55,386 nt of DNA from Opitutales bacterium (GTDB lineage Bacteria; Verrucomicrobiota; Verrucomicrobiia; Opitutales; UBA953), in contig JANRFG010000036.1 in the NCBI GenBank assembly GCA_030725715.1, positions 1-55,386 on the forward strand, in the 5' to 3' direction. A model generated the notes under the pieces. That model did not search any database. It had not been told where the DNA came from and was given only the letters and a program-made list of their open reading frames with translations. The position numbers and the translations under genes were made by a program. Within the stretch, counting starts at the first letter, position 1. Every line of letters starts with the position of its first letter. This document shows positions 36,631-45,282 of the stretch, piece after piece.

Positions 36631-38058
36631 TCAGGCTGACCGATAGACGGCGAGGTGCTCCTCCGCGGCCTTCGTCCAGCTGAAATCCTGCTTCATGGCC
36701 TGCTTGCGGAGGGCTTTGAGCGCCTTGGGCTGCGCATAAAGCTCGAGCGCACGTTCCAAGGCCCACGCGATGCCGCCCTGATCGGCGTGTTCGAACACGA
36801 TGCCGGTGCCGTGTCCCTTGCCGTCCCAGCCGGTCACGGTGTCGGCGAGGCCGCCGGTCGCGCGCACGATCGGCAGCGTGCCGTAGGCCATCGAATACAT
36901 CTGGTTGAGTCCGCACGGTTCGAAGCGGCTCGGCATGAGGAAGAAGTCGCTGCCGGCTTCGATGCGATGCGAGAGGCCGTTGTCGTAGCCGATGCGCACG
37001 GCGCACAGGCGCGGGAAGTCCGCCGCGAGGCGGCGATACTCGTTCTCGAGCGCGACGTCACCGCTGCCGAGCAGCACGAAGCGCAGTTTCTGCTCGCGCA
37101 GGAAACGCGGCAGCACGGCCGCGGCGAGGTCGAGGCCTTTCTGTTCCCAGAGGCGCGAGATCACGCCCACGAGCGGAAGTCCGTCATCGGTCGGCAGGTC
37201 GAGTTCGCGCAGGAGCGCGGTCTTGCACTCGGCCTTGCCGGCGGGCTTGGCCGCGGAGAACGTCTTCGCGAGATGTTTGTCGGTCGCCGGATTCCATTCG
37301 TCGCGGTCGACGCCGTTGAGGATGCCGCGGAGCGCGCCGGCGCGTCGGCGCACGACTTCGTCGAGGCCGTAGCCGAAGGCGGGCGTGAGGATCTCCTTCG
37401 CGTAGGTCGGGCTGACGGTGATGACTTTGCCGGCGTGCAGGATGCCGCCTTTGAGGAAGTTGACGCCACCGAGGCACTCGAGTTCCTGCGGGCTCCAGAG
37501 GAACTCCGGCAGGCCGAGGTAGGCCATCAGGCGCCGAGGGTGCAGGCCTTGGTGCTGCAGGTTGTGGATGGAGATCGCCGTGCGGGCGCCGCCGAGGGCG
37601 GTGTGCTTGAGCGTGGTGTTGAGCAGTACGGGCACGAGGCCCGCGGTCCAGTCGTGGCAATGGACGATGTCCGGGAGCCAGCTGGTCGCGAGGCAGGCGT
37701 CCAGGCCGGCCCGGCCGTAGAAGGCCGCGCGTTCGCCGGCGTCCTCGCGCGCGGGGTAGATCTCCCGGGCGCCGTAGAAATCCTCGTGCTCGATGAACCA
37801 GGCTTCGAAGCCCGGCGAGACCGCGAGGGTGCGCACGCGACAGGCGGCGCGACGAGGGTCGCCGCCGACGCCGACCTTGAGCGACTCGACGAGCGTGCCC
37901 ATCTGCTCGCGGCTGGGCACCGAGCCGTAGAGCGGCGTGACGGCGCGGACGTCGTGACCAAGGGCGGCCAAGGCCTTGCCCAGCGCGACGGTGGCGTCGC
38001 CGAGGCCGCCGGCCTTGGACCAAGGCGCGAGTTCAGGGGTCACGAAAAGGATCTTCAT
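36631..38058 (-). CDS. glgA: Glycogen synthase
   Basis: A 475-residue GT5 enzyme adding glucose from ADP-glucose to alpha-1,4-glucan. The ADP-glucose-binding motif reads KAGGLGDATVALGKAL (residues about 15-30). The C-terminal domain holds LVGVISRLWEQKG and the catalytic PSRFEPCGLNQMYSMAYGTLPIVRATGGLADTV. Length matches bacterial GlgA. Its ATG overlaps the exosortase stop by four bases (ATGA), tying its translation to that gene. Confidence 0.97.
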   Translation of the reverse strand: MKILFVTPELAPWSKAGGLGDATVALGKALAALGHDVRAVTPLYGSVPSREQMGTLVESLKVGVGGDPRRAACRVRTLAVSPGFEAWFIEHEDFYGAREIYPAREDAGERAAFYGRAGLDACLATSWLPDIVHCHDWTAGLVPVLLNTTLKHTALGGARTAISIHNLQHQGLHPRRLMAYLGLPEFLWSPQELECLGGVNFLKGGILHAGKVITVSPTYAKEILTPAFGYGLDEVVRRRAGALRGILNGVDRDEWNPATDKHLAKTFSAAKPAGKAECKTALLRELDLPTDDGLPLVGVISRLWEQKGLDLAAAVLPRFLREQKLRFVLLGSGDVALENEYRRLAADFPRLCAVRIGYDNGLSHRIEAGSDFFLMPSRFEPCGLNQMYSMAYGTLPIVRATGGLADTVTGWDGKGHGTGIVFEHADQGGIAWALERALELYAQPKALKALRKQAMKQDFSWTKAAEEHLAVYRSA

Positions 38059-39086
38059 GCTTCGGAAGAGGGAGATTGGGACCGGCCGAGCCGGTTGAGG
38101 AGCGGCACGAAGGCCACGAGGAGCAGCAAGGCGGCGACCATGGCGATATTGCCGGCGAGGTCGTGCACCGAACCGAGGGACGAGAAGCCGGCCTGGCCGT
38201 GCTCGATCCCCGCGAGGTCGCGGTCGAGCGATTTCGAGCCATGCTCCAGCGCGTGGAAGGTGAGGAAGGCGTTGCGCCCGATGTTCAGCAGGATCGCGGT
38301 GAGGCCCGCCAGCGCGATGAGTGACATCCTGCGCAGGAGCGCGCCGGGGAAGCCGCCTTCGAGGAAGACCGCGCCGAGGAAGGCGCCGGCGAAGACGCAG
38401 GCGGACAGGGAGCGGATGCCGGAGCAGGCTTCCGCCACGCCCACGGCGTCGCCGTTCGGGAAGACGATCGTGTTGCCGTTGACGCGGATGACGTGTCCGC
38501 TCGCGCGCAGGAGGCCGGAGACGATCTCGGTGACGTTCGTGAGCAGCGCGCCTTTGATCTGGTTGTCGACGAGGTAGAGGAACGGGCCGGAGATGAGCCA
38601 GACACCGGCAGGGAAGACGAGGAGTCCCACGGCGCGCCAGCGCGTGGCGGCGGTCGCCGGCGAATCCTGCGGTCCGCGCGCGGACAGGTAACCGAACGAG
38701 AGCGCCGCGCCGGTGAGCCCGAAGGCGATGGCCAAGGTCGGACCGACGCCGGTGCCGAAGACGGCCCGCGCCGCCGCGCCGAGCCCGAAGCAGCCGACGG
38801 CGAGGAAGGCGAGCAGCTGGACGCCGAGCAGGCCGGCCCGTGAGGCCGGGGCGGAGACGTGCGAGCGCTCGCCGGTCAGCAGCGCCCGCAGTTCGTCCCA
38901 GCGGTCCCAGAGCACGTAAGCCGAGAAGAAGGGCACGAGGTAACCGAAGCCGTAGTCATCCTTGGTGCTCCAGATGGCCCATTGGTCCCAGGTCGCGAAA
39001 GCCGCCATGCCGACCAGCAGCAGGCCGAGCCCGCGCGTCGTGCCGTCGGGCGCGCCCGGCTTCGTGGCCTGTGCGTCCGCGGACAT
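38055..39086 (-). CDS. Exosortase/archaeosortase-family protein
   Basis: A 343-residue integral membrane protein with about eight helices. The exosortase catalytic triad is visible: Cys221 in VAEACSGIRSLSAC, Arg271 in LLNIGRNAFLT and His308 in SVHDLAGN. Exosortases are transpeptidase-like enzymes that process C-terminal sorting signals (PEP-CTERM and relatives) in bacteria with extracellular polysaccharide. No PEP-CTERM protein is recognised in the window. The start overlaps oppF by one base and the stop overlaps glgA, so it is cotranscribed with a peptide transporter and glycogen synthase. Confidence 0.92.
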   Translation of the reverse strand: MSADAQATKPGAPDGTTRGLGLLLVGMAAFATWDQWAIWSTKDDYGFGYLVPFFSAYVLWDRWDELRALLTGERSHVSAPASRAGLLGVQLLAFLAVGCFGLGAAARAVFGTGVGPTLAIAFGLTGAALSFGYLSARGPQDSPATAATRWRAVGLLVFPAGVWLISGPFLYLVDNQIKGALLTNVTEIVSGLLRASGHVIRVNGNTIVFPNGDAVGVAEACSGIRSLSACVFAGAFLGAVFLEGGFPGALLRRMSLIALAGLTAILLNIGRNAFLTFHALEHGSKSLDRDLAGIEHGQAGFSSLGSVHDLAGNIAMVAALLLLVAFVPLLNRLGRSQSPSSEA

Positions 39087-39877
39087 CAGAACCGGGGCAC
39101 CGCGGCCAGCAGCGTCTTCGTGTAGGCTTCCTGCGGGTCGCCGAGGATCTGCGCGGGCGTGCCTTGCTCGACGATCCTGCCTTTGGACATCACGAGGATG
39201 TGGTCGCTGACATGCTCGACGACGGCGAGGTCGTGGGCGATGAAGAGGTAGGTGAGGCCGAACTGTTCCTGGAGGTCCTGGAGCAGGTTCACGACTTCGG
39301 CCTGGACGGAGACGTCGAGCGCCGAGACGGGCTCGTCGCAGATGATCAGCTCAGGCTGCACGGCGAGGGCGCGGGCGATGCCGATGCGCTGACGCTGTCC
39401 GCCGGAGAACTCGTGCGGGTGGCGGCGGAGGTGTTCGGCCGGGAGCTGGACGCTGCGCAGGAGCTCGGCGCAACGGGCCTCGCGGTCGGCGCGGGTCATC
39501 GCCGGGAAGTGGATCTCGAGCGGCTCGGAGAGGATGCTCAGGATGTCCGCCCGCGGGTTGAGCGAGTTATACGGGTCCTGGAAGATCATCTGGATCTTCT
39601 TACGCCAGGGGAGGAAGGCGGCGTTGGAGAGCGTGCCGATGTCCTGGCCTTGGTAGCGGATGCTGCCGGCGGTCAGGGGCGCGAGCTTCACGATGGCGCG
39701 TCCGGTCGTGGTCTTGCCCGAGCCGGATTCGCCGACGAGTCCGACCGTCTTGCCCTTGGGGACGACGAAGGAGATGTCGTCCACGGCCTTCTTCGGCGCG
39801 GCTTTCTGGAAGAACCAGGCGGCGCGGCCGGGGTAGTGGACGGAGAGTCCGCTGATTTCGAGGAGGTGGTCGCTCAT
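39086..39877 (-). CDS. Oligopeptide ABC transporter ATPase (OppF-type)
   Basis: The ATG at 39877 gives 263 residues and one ABC ATPase domain. Walker A GESGSGKTTTGRAI, signature FSGGQRQRIGIARAL, Walker B ELIICDEPVSALDV and the switch HDLAVVEHVSD are present. The C-terminal part is short compared with OppF (residues after 230). It overlaps the upstream oppD-like gene by four bases (ATGA). With its partner it should power the Yej/Opp-type permeases encoded above. Confidence 0.93.
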   Translation of the reverse strand: MSDHLLEISGLSVHYPGRAAWFFQKAAPKKAVDDISFVVPKGKTVGLVGESGSGKTTTGRAIVKLAPLTAGSIRYQGQDIGTLSNAAFLPWRKKIQMIFQDPYNSLNPRADILSILSEPLEIHFPAMTRADREARCAELLRSVQLPAEHLRRHPHEFSGGQRQRIGIARALAVQPELIICDEPVSALDVSVQAEVVNLLQDLQEQFGLTYLFIAHDLAVVEHVSDHILVMSKGRIVEQGTPAQILGDPQEAYTKTLLAAVPRF

Positions 39878-40719
39878 CGGGAGACTTTGAGTTCCTCGGA
39901 GAGGGTGGTGAGGCGGCGGCGACGTTGGCCGAGCCGCGGGATGCAGGCGATCAGCGCCTTGGTGTAAGGATGGGTCTGGGTGCTCATGACCTGGGCGACG
40001 GGGCCGCTCTCGACGATGCGGCCTTTCCACATCACCTGCACCTTGTCGGCGAAGTTCGCGACGATGCCGAAGTTATGCGTGATCAGGATGATGCTCATGC
40101 CGCGTTCCCGGCGCAGCCGGGCGAGCAGGTCCATGATCTCCTTCTGGATGGTGACGTCGAGCGCGGTGGTCGGTTCGTCGGCGACGAGGATCTTCGGGTC
40201 GCAGGCGAGGGCCATGGCGATCATCGCGCGCTGCTGCATGCCGCCGGACAGCTCGTGGGGATATTGGTCCGCGACGCGGGCGGGGTCGTTGATGTGGACT
40301 TCGGCGAGGGCCCGGATGACTTCGGCGCGGACATCCTTGATCTCTGGGCGATGGAGGGCGATGGCTTCGCCGATCTGGAAGCCGATCGTGTAGACGGGAT
40401 TCAGGGAGCTGCCGGGTTCCTGGAAGATGTAGGCGATGGAACCGCCGCGGACTTTGGCTAGTTGGGCTTCGGGCAGGGTGAGGAGTTCGACGCCCTGCAG
40501 GCGGACGGAGCCGCCGAGCACGCAGCCGGGGGCCGGAGGGAGGAGTCGCGTGAGCGCCAGGGCGGTGACCGACTTGCCGGAGCCGGATTCGCCGACGACC
40601 GCCAGCACCTCGCCGGCGGCCAGCTCGTAGCTCACGCCTTGGGCGGCGACGGTCTCGCGGTCACCGTTGCGGAAGGTGACGCTGAGGTCCTGGACTTTCA
40701 GGAGAGGCTCGGCGGACAT
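39874..40719 (-). CDS. Oligopeptide ABC transporter ATPase (OppD-type)
   Basis: A 281-residue ABC ATPase with Walker A GESGSGKSVTALAL, signature LSGGMQQRAMIAMAL, Walker B KILVADEPTTALDVT and switch THNFGIVANFADK. A C-terminal segment ACIPRLGQRRRRL resembles the peptide-transporter extension. In E. coli yejF the two ATPases are a single fused protein; here they are two genes. A 49-base gap separates it from the binding protein. Confidence 0.93.
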   Translation of the reverse strand: MSAEPLLKVQDLSVTFRNGDRETVAAQGVSYELAAGEVLAVVGESGSGKSVTALALTRLLPPAPGCVLGGSVRLQGVELLTLPEAQLAKVRGGSIAYIFQEPGSSLNPVYTIGFQIGEAIALHRPEIKDVRAEVIRALAEVHINDPARVADQYPHELSGGMQQRAMIAMALACDPKILVADEPTTALDVTIQKEIMDLLARLRRERGMSIILITHNFGIVANFADKVQVMWKGRIVESGPVAQVMSTQTHPYTKALIACIPRLGQRRRRLTTLSEELKVSR

Positions 40720-40768
40720 GGGGCGGAGGTTAGGTCGGGGGCGGAGGGAGGGGAAGGAAGAACGGCGG

Positions 40769-42652
40769 TCATTCGGAGCGCCAGCGATCCTCGATCACGG
40801 TCTTCGGCGCACCGCGTGTCTTCCCGTCGCGGAAATCCTTGAGGTCGGTCTCGCGTTGGGCGGGGTCGAGCCAGAAGAGGCCGTATTGGCCGGGGTCCTC
40901 GGCGGCGCGGACGTCGAAGCCTTCCGGGAACTTGACCCAGTTCCAGTGGGCGATGCGGTAGCCCGGCACCTTGAAGCCGGGGATGAAGTCCGCCAGGTCA
41001 TGGATGCGGCGCTGCATCGCGTGCGAGAGCCGGACCATCTCGTCCTCCTCGGTCGCGACGCGGAAGCGGTCGATGAGGCCGTCCAGCTCACGGTCGTCGA
41101 CGCCGGTGATGTTGTTCGTCTGGCGCTTCGGCACCTTGCGCCCGTCGGCCAGGACTTCGACCGCGTTCTCGGAGTGATGGGATTCCCAGAGCTGCGGTAT
41201 CCGGCTGGAGACCGACCAGGCCCAGAAGACGATGTCATGGTTCTTCTCCATGACCTTGCGGTACATGGTCGTGTGCTCGAGCGTCTCAGGCCGCAGTTCG
41301 ACGCCGCAGCGGCGGGCGGACTCGACGAGCGTGGCCAGGTATTTACGGCGGTCAGAGGTGTCGAAGGTGAGGCGGAAGGAAAGCCGCTCCCCTGCGGCGT
41401 TGCGCAGGATGCCGTCGGCGTCGGCCATGGTGAAGCCGGCCTTGGCGAACGCGGCCCGGGCGAGTTCCGGCGAATAGCGTCGGGCGCGCAGGGCGGGGTC
41501 GGTGAACTTGCCGAGCCCTTCGCTGAACTGCTGCAGGCGCTCGTAGTCGCCGCGGTAGAAACCGTCGATGACGCGCTGGAAGTCGGTGGCGTGCTGCAGG
41601 CCGACGCGCACGTCGACGTCGGAGAGCAGCGGCCGCTGGGTATTGATGTACAGCCCGTAGGGCGGGCGGGGGATGTCGTTGAAGAACTGCGCCTTGGTGA
41701 GATAGCCGTTCTGGTAGGCCTTCTTCTCGTTGGTGCCATACCAATAGCGCGGCATCATGATCGGCATGAAGTCGATCTCGCCGGCGAGCATGGACGAGTA
41801 GGCGCTGTCGAGGTCGCGGATGACGCCGTAGTGGATGGCGTCCGGATTGTAGCGATGACGGTAGTATTTACGCCGGTCGCCCCACCAGTCGGTCACGCGG
41901 GTGAGGGTGATCGACTTCTCCCGGAGGAAGCCATCGGGTTTCACGTAATAAGGCCCGGTCGTCGGGTGGAAGCGGTCGTTGTAGGCCTTCTCGTAATTAG
42001 GGCCGAAGTCCTTGAAGAACTGGCGGGGCGTCGGGCGCAGTCCGCCGAGGAGCTCCAGCTGATAGGGACGTTTGCGCGGGGCCTTCACCGCCAGCGTATG
42101 GTCGTCGTATTTCGTGACGCCGCCCCACTCGCGGGTGTAGTGGTCGGCATACCAGTCGTCCTTGGCCCAAGGGGAGCGGTGGAAATAGAACGTGAAGAAG
42201 AAGTCATCGACCGTGACCGGCTGGCCGTCGGTGAACTTCGCGTGCGGGTCCAGGCGGAAATAGGCCGTCATGCCGTCCGCGGACATCGCCCAGCTGGTCG
42301 CGAGAGCCGGGATGATCTCATCGGTGTCGGGATGTCCGGCGAGCAGTCCGAAATCGTTGTTATCGTAGAGTTCGCCGCGGAAGCCGTTGTTGGCGTTAGG
42401 GCCGACGCGCCTGAGCGTCGGCGGAGTGGACATGACGAACTGACGGAGCACGCCGCCGCGCACCGCGCGCGGGTCGGCGAATTCCGGCTGAGCAGAGCCG
42501 TCCTGCCAGACAAGGTCCTTGGGGAGGTCGGCCGGCTTGGCGAAGCGGAAGAAGTCCGGGTGCTCGGCGTAGAAGGCCGAGGCTCTGGGGTCTTGGTAGG
42601 TCTCGGCGCGGGCGGCGCCGACGAGGCAAAGGAGGGCGAGGAGGAATCTCAT
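40769..42652 (-). CDS. Extracellular solute-binding protein of YejA/oligopeptide type
   Basis: The ATG at 42652 gives 627 residues; the open frame extends further upstream only as noise. The signal peptide is MRFLLALLCLVGAARA. The mature protein belongs to the large family-5 binding proteins. FYFHRSPWAKDDWYADHY, LYINTQRPLLSDVDVRVGLQHATDF and NHDIVFWAWSVSSRIPQLWESHHS resemble YejA, the microcin C/peptide-binding protein. Family-5 proteins capture oligopeptides or peptide-like compounds in the periplasm. Specificity here is not determined. It overlaps the permease gene by four bases. Confidence 0.88.
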   Translation of the reverse strand: MRFLLALLCLVGAARAETYQDPRASAFYAEHPDFFRFAKPADLPKDLVWQDGSAQPEFADPRAVRGGVLRQFVMSTPPTLRRVGPNANNGFRGELYDNNDFGLLAGHPDTDEIIPALATSWAMSADGMTAYFRLDPHAKFTDGQPVTVDDFFFTFYFHRSPWAKDDWYADHYTREWGGVTKYDDHTLAVKAPRKRPYQLELLGGLRPTPRQFFKDFGPNYEKAYNDRFHPTTGPYYVKPDGFLREKSITLTRVTDWWGDRRKYYRHRYNPDAIHYGVIRDLDSAYSSMLAGEIDFMPIMMPRYWYGTNEKKAYQNGYLTKAQFFNDIPRPPYGLYINTQRPLLSDVDVRVGLQHATDFQRVIDGFYRGDYERLQQFSEGLGKFTDPALRARRYSPELARAAFAKAGFTMADADGILRNAAGERLSFRLTFDTSDRRKYLATLVESARRCGVELRPETLEHTTMYRKVMEKNHDIVFWAWSVSSRIPQLWESHHSENAVEVLADGRKVPKRQTNNITGVDDRELDGLIDRFRVATEEDEMVRLSHAMQRRIHDLADFIPGFKVPGYRIAHWNWVKFPEGFDVRAAEDPGQYGLFWLDPAQRETDLKDFRDGKTRGAPKTVIEDRWRSE

Positions 42653-43941
42653 CGTTGTTGGCGGCGGAGGTCGAAGGCGTCCTGCAACGCTTCGCCGATG
42701 GAGTTGATCATGACCATGGTGCCGACGAGGCAGCCGAGGGTGGGTCCGAGGATCCACCAGGCGTGCCAGTTCTCTTTGGCTTGGTGGAGGAGATCGCCCC
42801 AGGAGGGCTCGGTCGGCGGCAGGCCGAAGCCGAGGTAGTCGAGGGCGGAGAGCGAGAACACCAAGCCGTGCAGGCTGAACGGCAGGGTCGTCAGGATGAC
42901 GGTCGCGCAGTTCGGCAGGATGTGGCTCCAGATGATGCGGGCATGGCCGGCGCCGAGCGCGCGGGAAGCGGTCACGAAATCCCGCGCGGAGACCTGATAG
43001 GCGGCGGCGCGGAGCTGTTGCGCCAGTCCGATCCACGAGAAGGCCACGAGGATCAGGATCAGGATCGCGAGCGACGGCTCCAGCAGGCTCGCGAGGAAGA
43101 TGATGGCGTAGAGGAAGGGGATGTTGGACCAGACTTCCATCACGCGTTGCAGGACGAGGTCGAACCAGCCGCCGAAGTAGCCCATCGCGGCCCCGAGCGT
43201 CAGGCCGACGCCATAGACGCACGGCAGGAAGATGACGGCGGCGAGGAGCAGCATCCGGAATCCGCCAAAGAGACGTGCGACGATGTCGTGGCCGGATTCG
43301 TCGGTGCCGAGCCAGTGGCCGTCCAGGCCGGGCGGGCAGGGCGATGGGATCAACGTCCGCAGGCCTTCGCCCGGAGTCCAGTCGGTGCGGTCCGTGGCGG
43401 GCACGCGACGCACGAGCTCGCCGCCTGCGAATTTCGCGCGGGCCAGGGTCGCGCCATCGGCGAGGAGGCGGGCATCGCCTTCGGGTCGGCCGTTGATGAT
43501 CGTCCAGACCTGCCGGCGCGTGCCATCGGCGTTCAAGGAGAAGATGCGTCCTTCGGCGATGAGGCCGCGCGGATCCTGCCAGCGACCTTGGTCATCGCGC
43601 GAGACGGCGGGCATGACCTCGCAGACCTCGTCGGGGGCGAAGGGCACGGGCGGCAGGAGGAGCCAGCCGCGTCCGTCGCGCTTCAGTTTCTCGGCGAGGA
43701 GGCGATAGTTGGGTTCGCCTTCGATCTGCAGTCCGAGCTCCCGGCCGGAGATGTAGCCGGCGAAGACCGGGAAGCGCGTGACGCCGTCGACCTGGAGGAT
43801 GAGCGGGCGGTTGCCGACGAGGAGCGGGCCGAGCAACGCGAGGACAGACAGGGCCAGCAAGGTGAGCAAGGACCACCAACCGGCACGATGACGGCGGAAG
43901 CGCGCGAAGCGCTGCAGGGTGATGGGGTCGAGCAGGCTCAT
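42649..43941 (-). CDS. Peptide ABC transporter permease (YejE/OppC-type) with a long periplasmic insert
   Basis: A 430-residue permease. After the first helix (residues about 16-38) comes a long polar segment to about residue 200 containing FPVFAGYISGRELGLQIEGEPNY. The usual OppC core follows, with HWLGTDESGHDIVARLFGG. The EAA-like motif appears near 320-340 (ASRALGAGHARIIWSHILPN), with five to six helices in total. YejE of E. coli is about 340 residues, so roughly 90 extra residues lie in the segment that should face the periplasm. It overlaps its upstream and downstream genes by four bases. Confidence 0.9.
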   Translation of the reverse strand: MSLLDPITLQRFARFRRHRAGWWSLLTLLALSVLALLGPLLVGNRPLILQVDGVTRFPVFAGYISGRELGLQIEGEPNYRLLAEKLKRDGRGWLLLPPVPFAPDEVCEVMPAVSRDDQGRWQDPRGLIAEGRIFSLNADGTRRQVWTIINGRPEGDARLLADGATLARAKFAGGELVRRVPATDRTDWTPGEGLRTLIPSPCPPGLDGHWLGTDESGHDIVARLFGGFRMLLLAAVIFLPCVYGVGLTLGAAMGYFGGWFDLVLQRVMEVWSNIPFLYAIIFLASLLEPSLAILILILVAFSWIGLAQQLRAAAYQVSARDFVTASRALGAGHARIIWSHILPNCATVILTTLPFSLHGLVFSLSALDYLGFGLPPTEPSWGDLLHQAKENWHAWWILGPTLGCLVGTMVMINSIGEALQDAFDLRRQQR

Positions 43942-45191
43942 GCGGATTTGTCGAACCGGATGCGCGGGTCGACGGCGGCGACGCAGAGGTCGGAGACGAT
44001 GTTGCCGATGAGCATCGCCAAGCTGGAGAGCGTGAGGAGCCCGAGGAAGACGGGGAAGTTGCGGTGCGTGAGGGCGTCGTAGCCCAGCAGGCCGAGACCG
44101 GGGATATTGAAGGTCACCTCGATGAGGAACGAGCCGGTGAGGAAGAAGCCGAGGTTGCCGCCGAAGGTGGCCGCGAGCGGGATGAGCGCGTTACGCAGGG
44201 CGTGGACGAACACGATGCGTCCGTGGCTCACGCCTTTGGCCTTGGCGGTGCGGACGTAGTCGGCGGCGAGATTATCCAGCAGGCCGTTCCGCGTGAAGAG
44301 CGTCAGCGCGGTGAAGGCGCCCACCATCTCGCACGCCAGCGGGACGACGGTATGATGCAGGCGGCCGGCCCAGGTGAGCGACTCCCAGTCGAAGCCCTTG
44401 GTAGGGAACCAGCCGAGTTGGAAGCACAGGAACTGCAGCGCGGCGACGGCGAGGATGAAGCCGGGGATCGAGTACAAGATGAAGAGCACCTGCGAAGAGC
44501 CGCGGTCGAACCAGCCGTCGCGCTTCAGCGCCTTGGCCACGCCGAGCGGGATCGAGATGCCGTAGGCGAGGAGCAGGGACCAGGCGCCGAACCACGCCGA
44601 GATCGGGAGGCGCTCTTTGATCTCATCCCAGACGGGCCGGTCGCTCGAGGTGGAATCGCCGAGTTCGCCTTGCAGGAGGCCGGCATAAGCGCGGCGATAG
44701 ACGAGCACCCGCGGAGCTTTCTCCGGGTCATCCGGCAGAGGCGCCGCTTCGGCGCGCCAATCGGGTCGGATCAGCTTGGCGTCGGCGGGGGTGACGACAA
44801 AGCCACCGTTCTCGGCGCGCACGATGAGTTTCAACGGCGCGCCTGCCGCTTGATCGTCGGCGACCTCGGCTTCGGCCTTGCCGTCCTTGTCGAGCCGCAC
44901 GGTCACCCAGTCCGCCGGGCCGGGGAGGGCGCCCAGCCAGATGGCATAAGCCTGCAGGAGGGGGCGGTCGAAGCCGTAGCGACGGCGCAGGTTGTCGAGT
45001 TCCTCCGGCGAGGCCGGACCCGAAGGGCGGGCCGCAGAGGTCTGCTTCCGGTTTTCGGCCTGCTGACGCTCGGCCATGGCCTGCTCGATCGGTCCGCCGG
45101 GGACGAAGCGGGTGAAGCAGAACGCGACGAAGGTGATGCCCACGAAGGTCAGTGGGACTAGCAGCAACCGTCTGAGGACGTAGTCGCGCAT
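43938..45191 (-). CDS. Peptide ABC transporter permease (YejB/OppB-type) with a periplasmic insert
   Basis: The ATG at 45191 gives 417 residues. The frame is open to 45254, but helix 1 begins at MRDYVLRRLLLVPLTFVGITFVAF. The OppB family signature FTRFVPGGPIEQAM follows. About 100 polar residues (roughly 65-170, including WVTVRLDKDGKAEAEVADD) precede the transmembrane core. The EAA-type loop (TAKAKGVSHGRIVFVHALRNALIP) is clear. E. coli YejB is about 360 residues. This is the first gene of the transporter-exosortase-glgA run. Confidence 0.9.
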   Translation of the reverse strand: MRDYVLRRLLLVPLTFVGITFVAFCFTRFVPGGPIEQAMAERQQAENRKQTSAARPSGPASPEELDNLRRRYGFDRPLLQAYAIWLGALPGPADWVTVRLDKDGKAEAEVADDQAAGAPLKLIVRAENGGFVVTPADAKLIRPDWRAEAAPLPDDPEKAPRVLVYRRAYAGLLQGELGDSTSSDRPVWDEIKERLPISAWFGAWSLLLAYGISIPLGVAKALKRDGWFDRGSSQVLFILYSIPGFILAVAALQFLCFQLGWFPTKGFDWESLTWAGRLHHTVVPLACEMVGAFTALTLFTRNGLLDNLAADYVRTAKAKGVSHGRIVFVHALRNALIPLAATFGGNLGFFLTGSFLIEVTFNIPGLGLLGYDALTHRNFPVFLGLLTLSSLAMLIGNIVSDLCVAAVDPRIRFDKSA

Positions 45192-45282
45192 CGCGGGACT
45201 CCATAGGGCATCCGTGGAAGGGAAGGGGTCAATCCGAAAGGACTCGGCTTGCACCGGTCCGTCGGCTCGGCAATTTAGTCGC
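45192..45282. promoter_or_regulatory. Divergent promoter region between the peptide transporter and aas
   Basis: Ninety-one bases separate two divergently read genes, so both promoters should lie here or inside the genes' ends. I see no consensus -35/-10 pair and no dyad of note. Confidence 0.35.

Noticed and set aside
42653-43222. Upstream extension of the solute-binding protein frame
   Set aside because: It is antisense-like sequence inside the permease gene. The signal peptide starts at the ATG at 42652.
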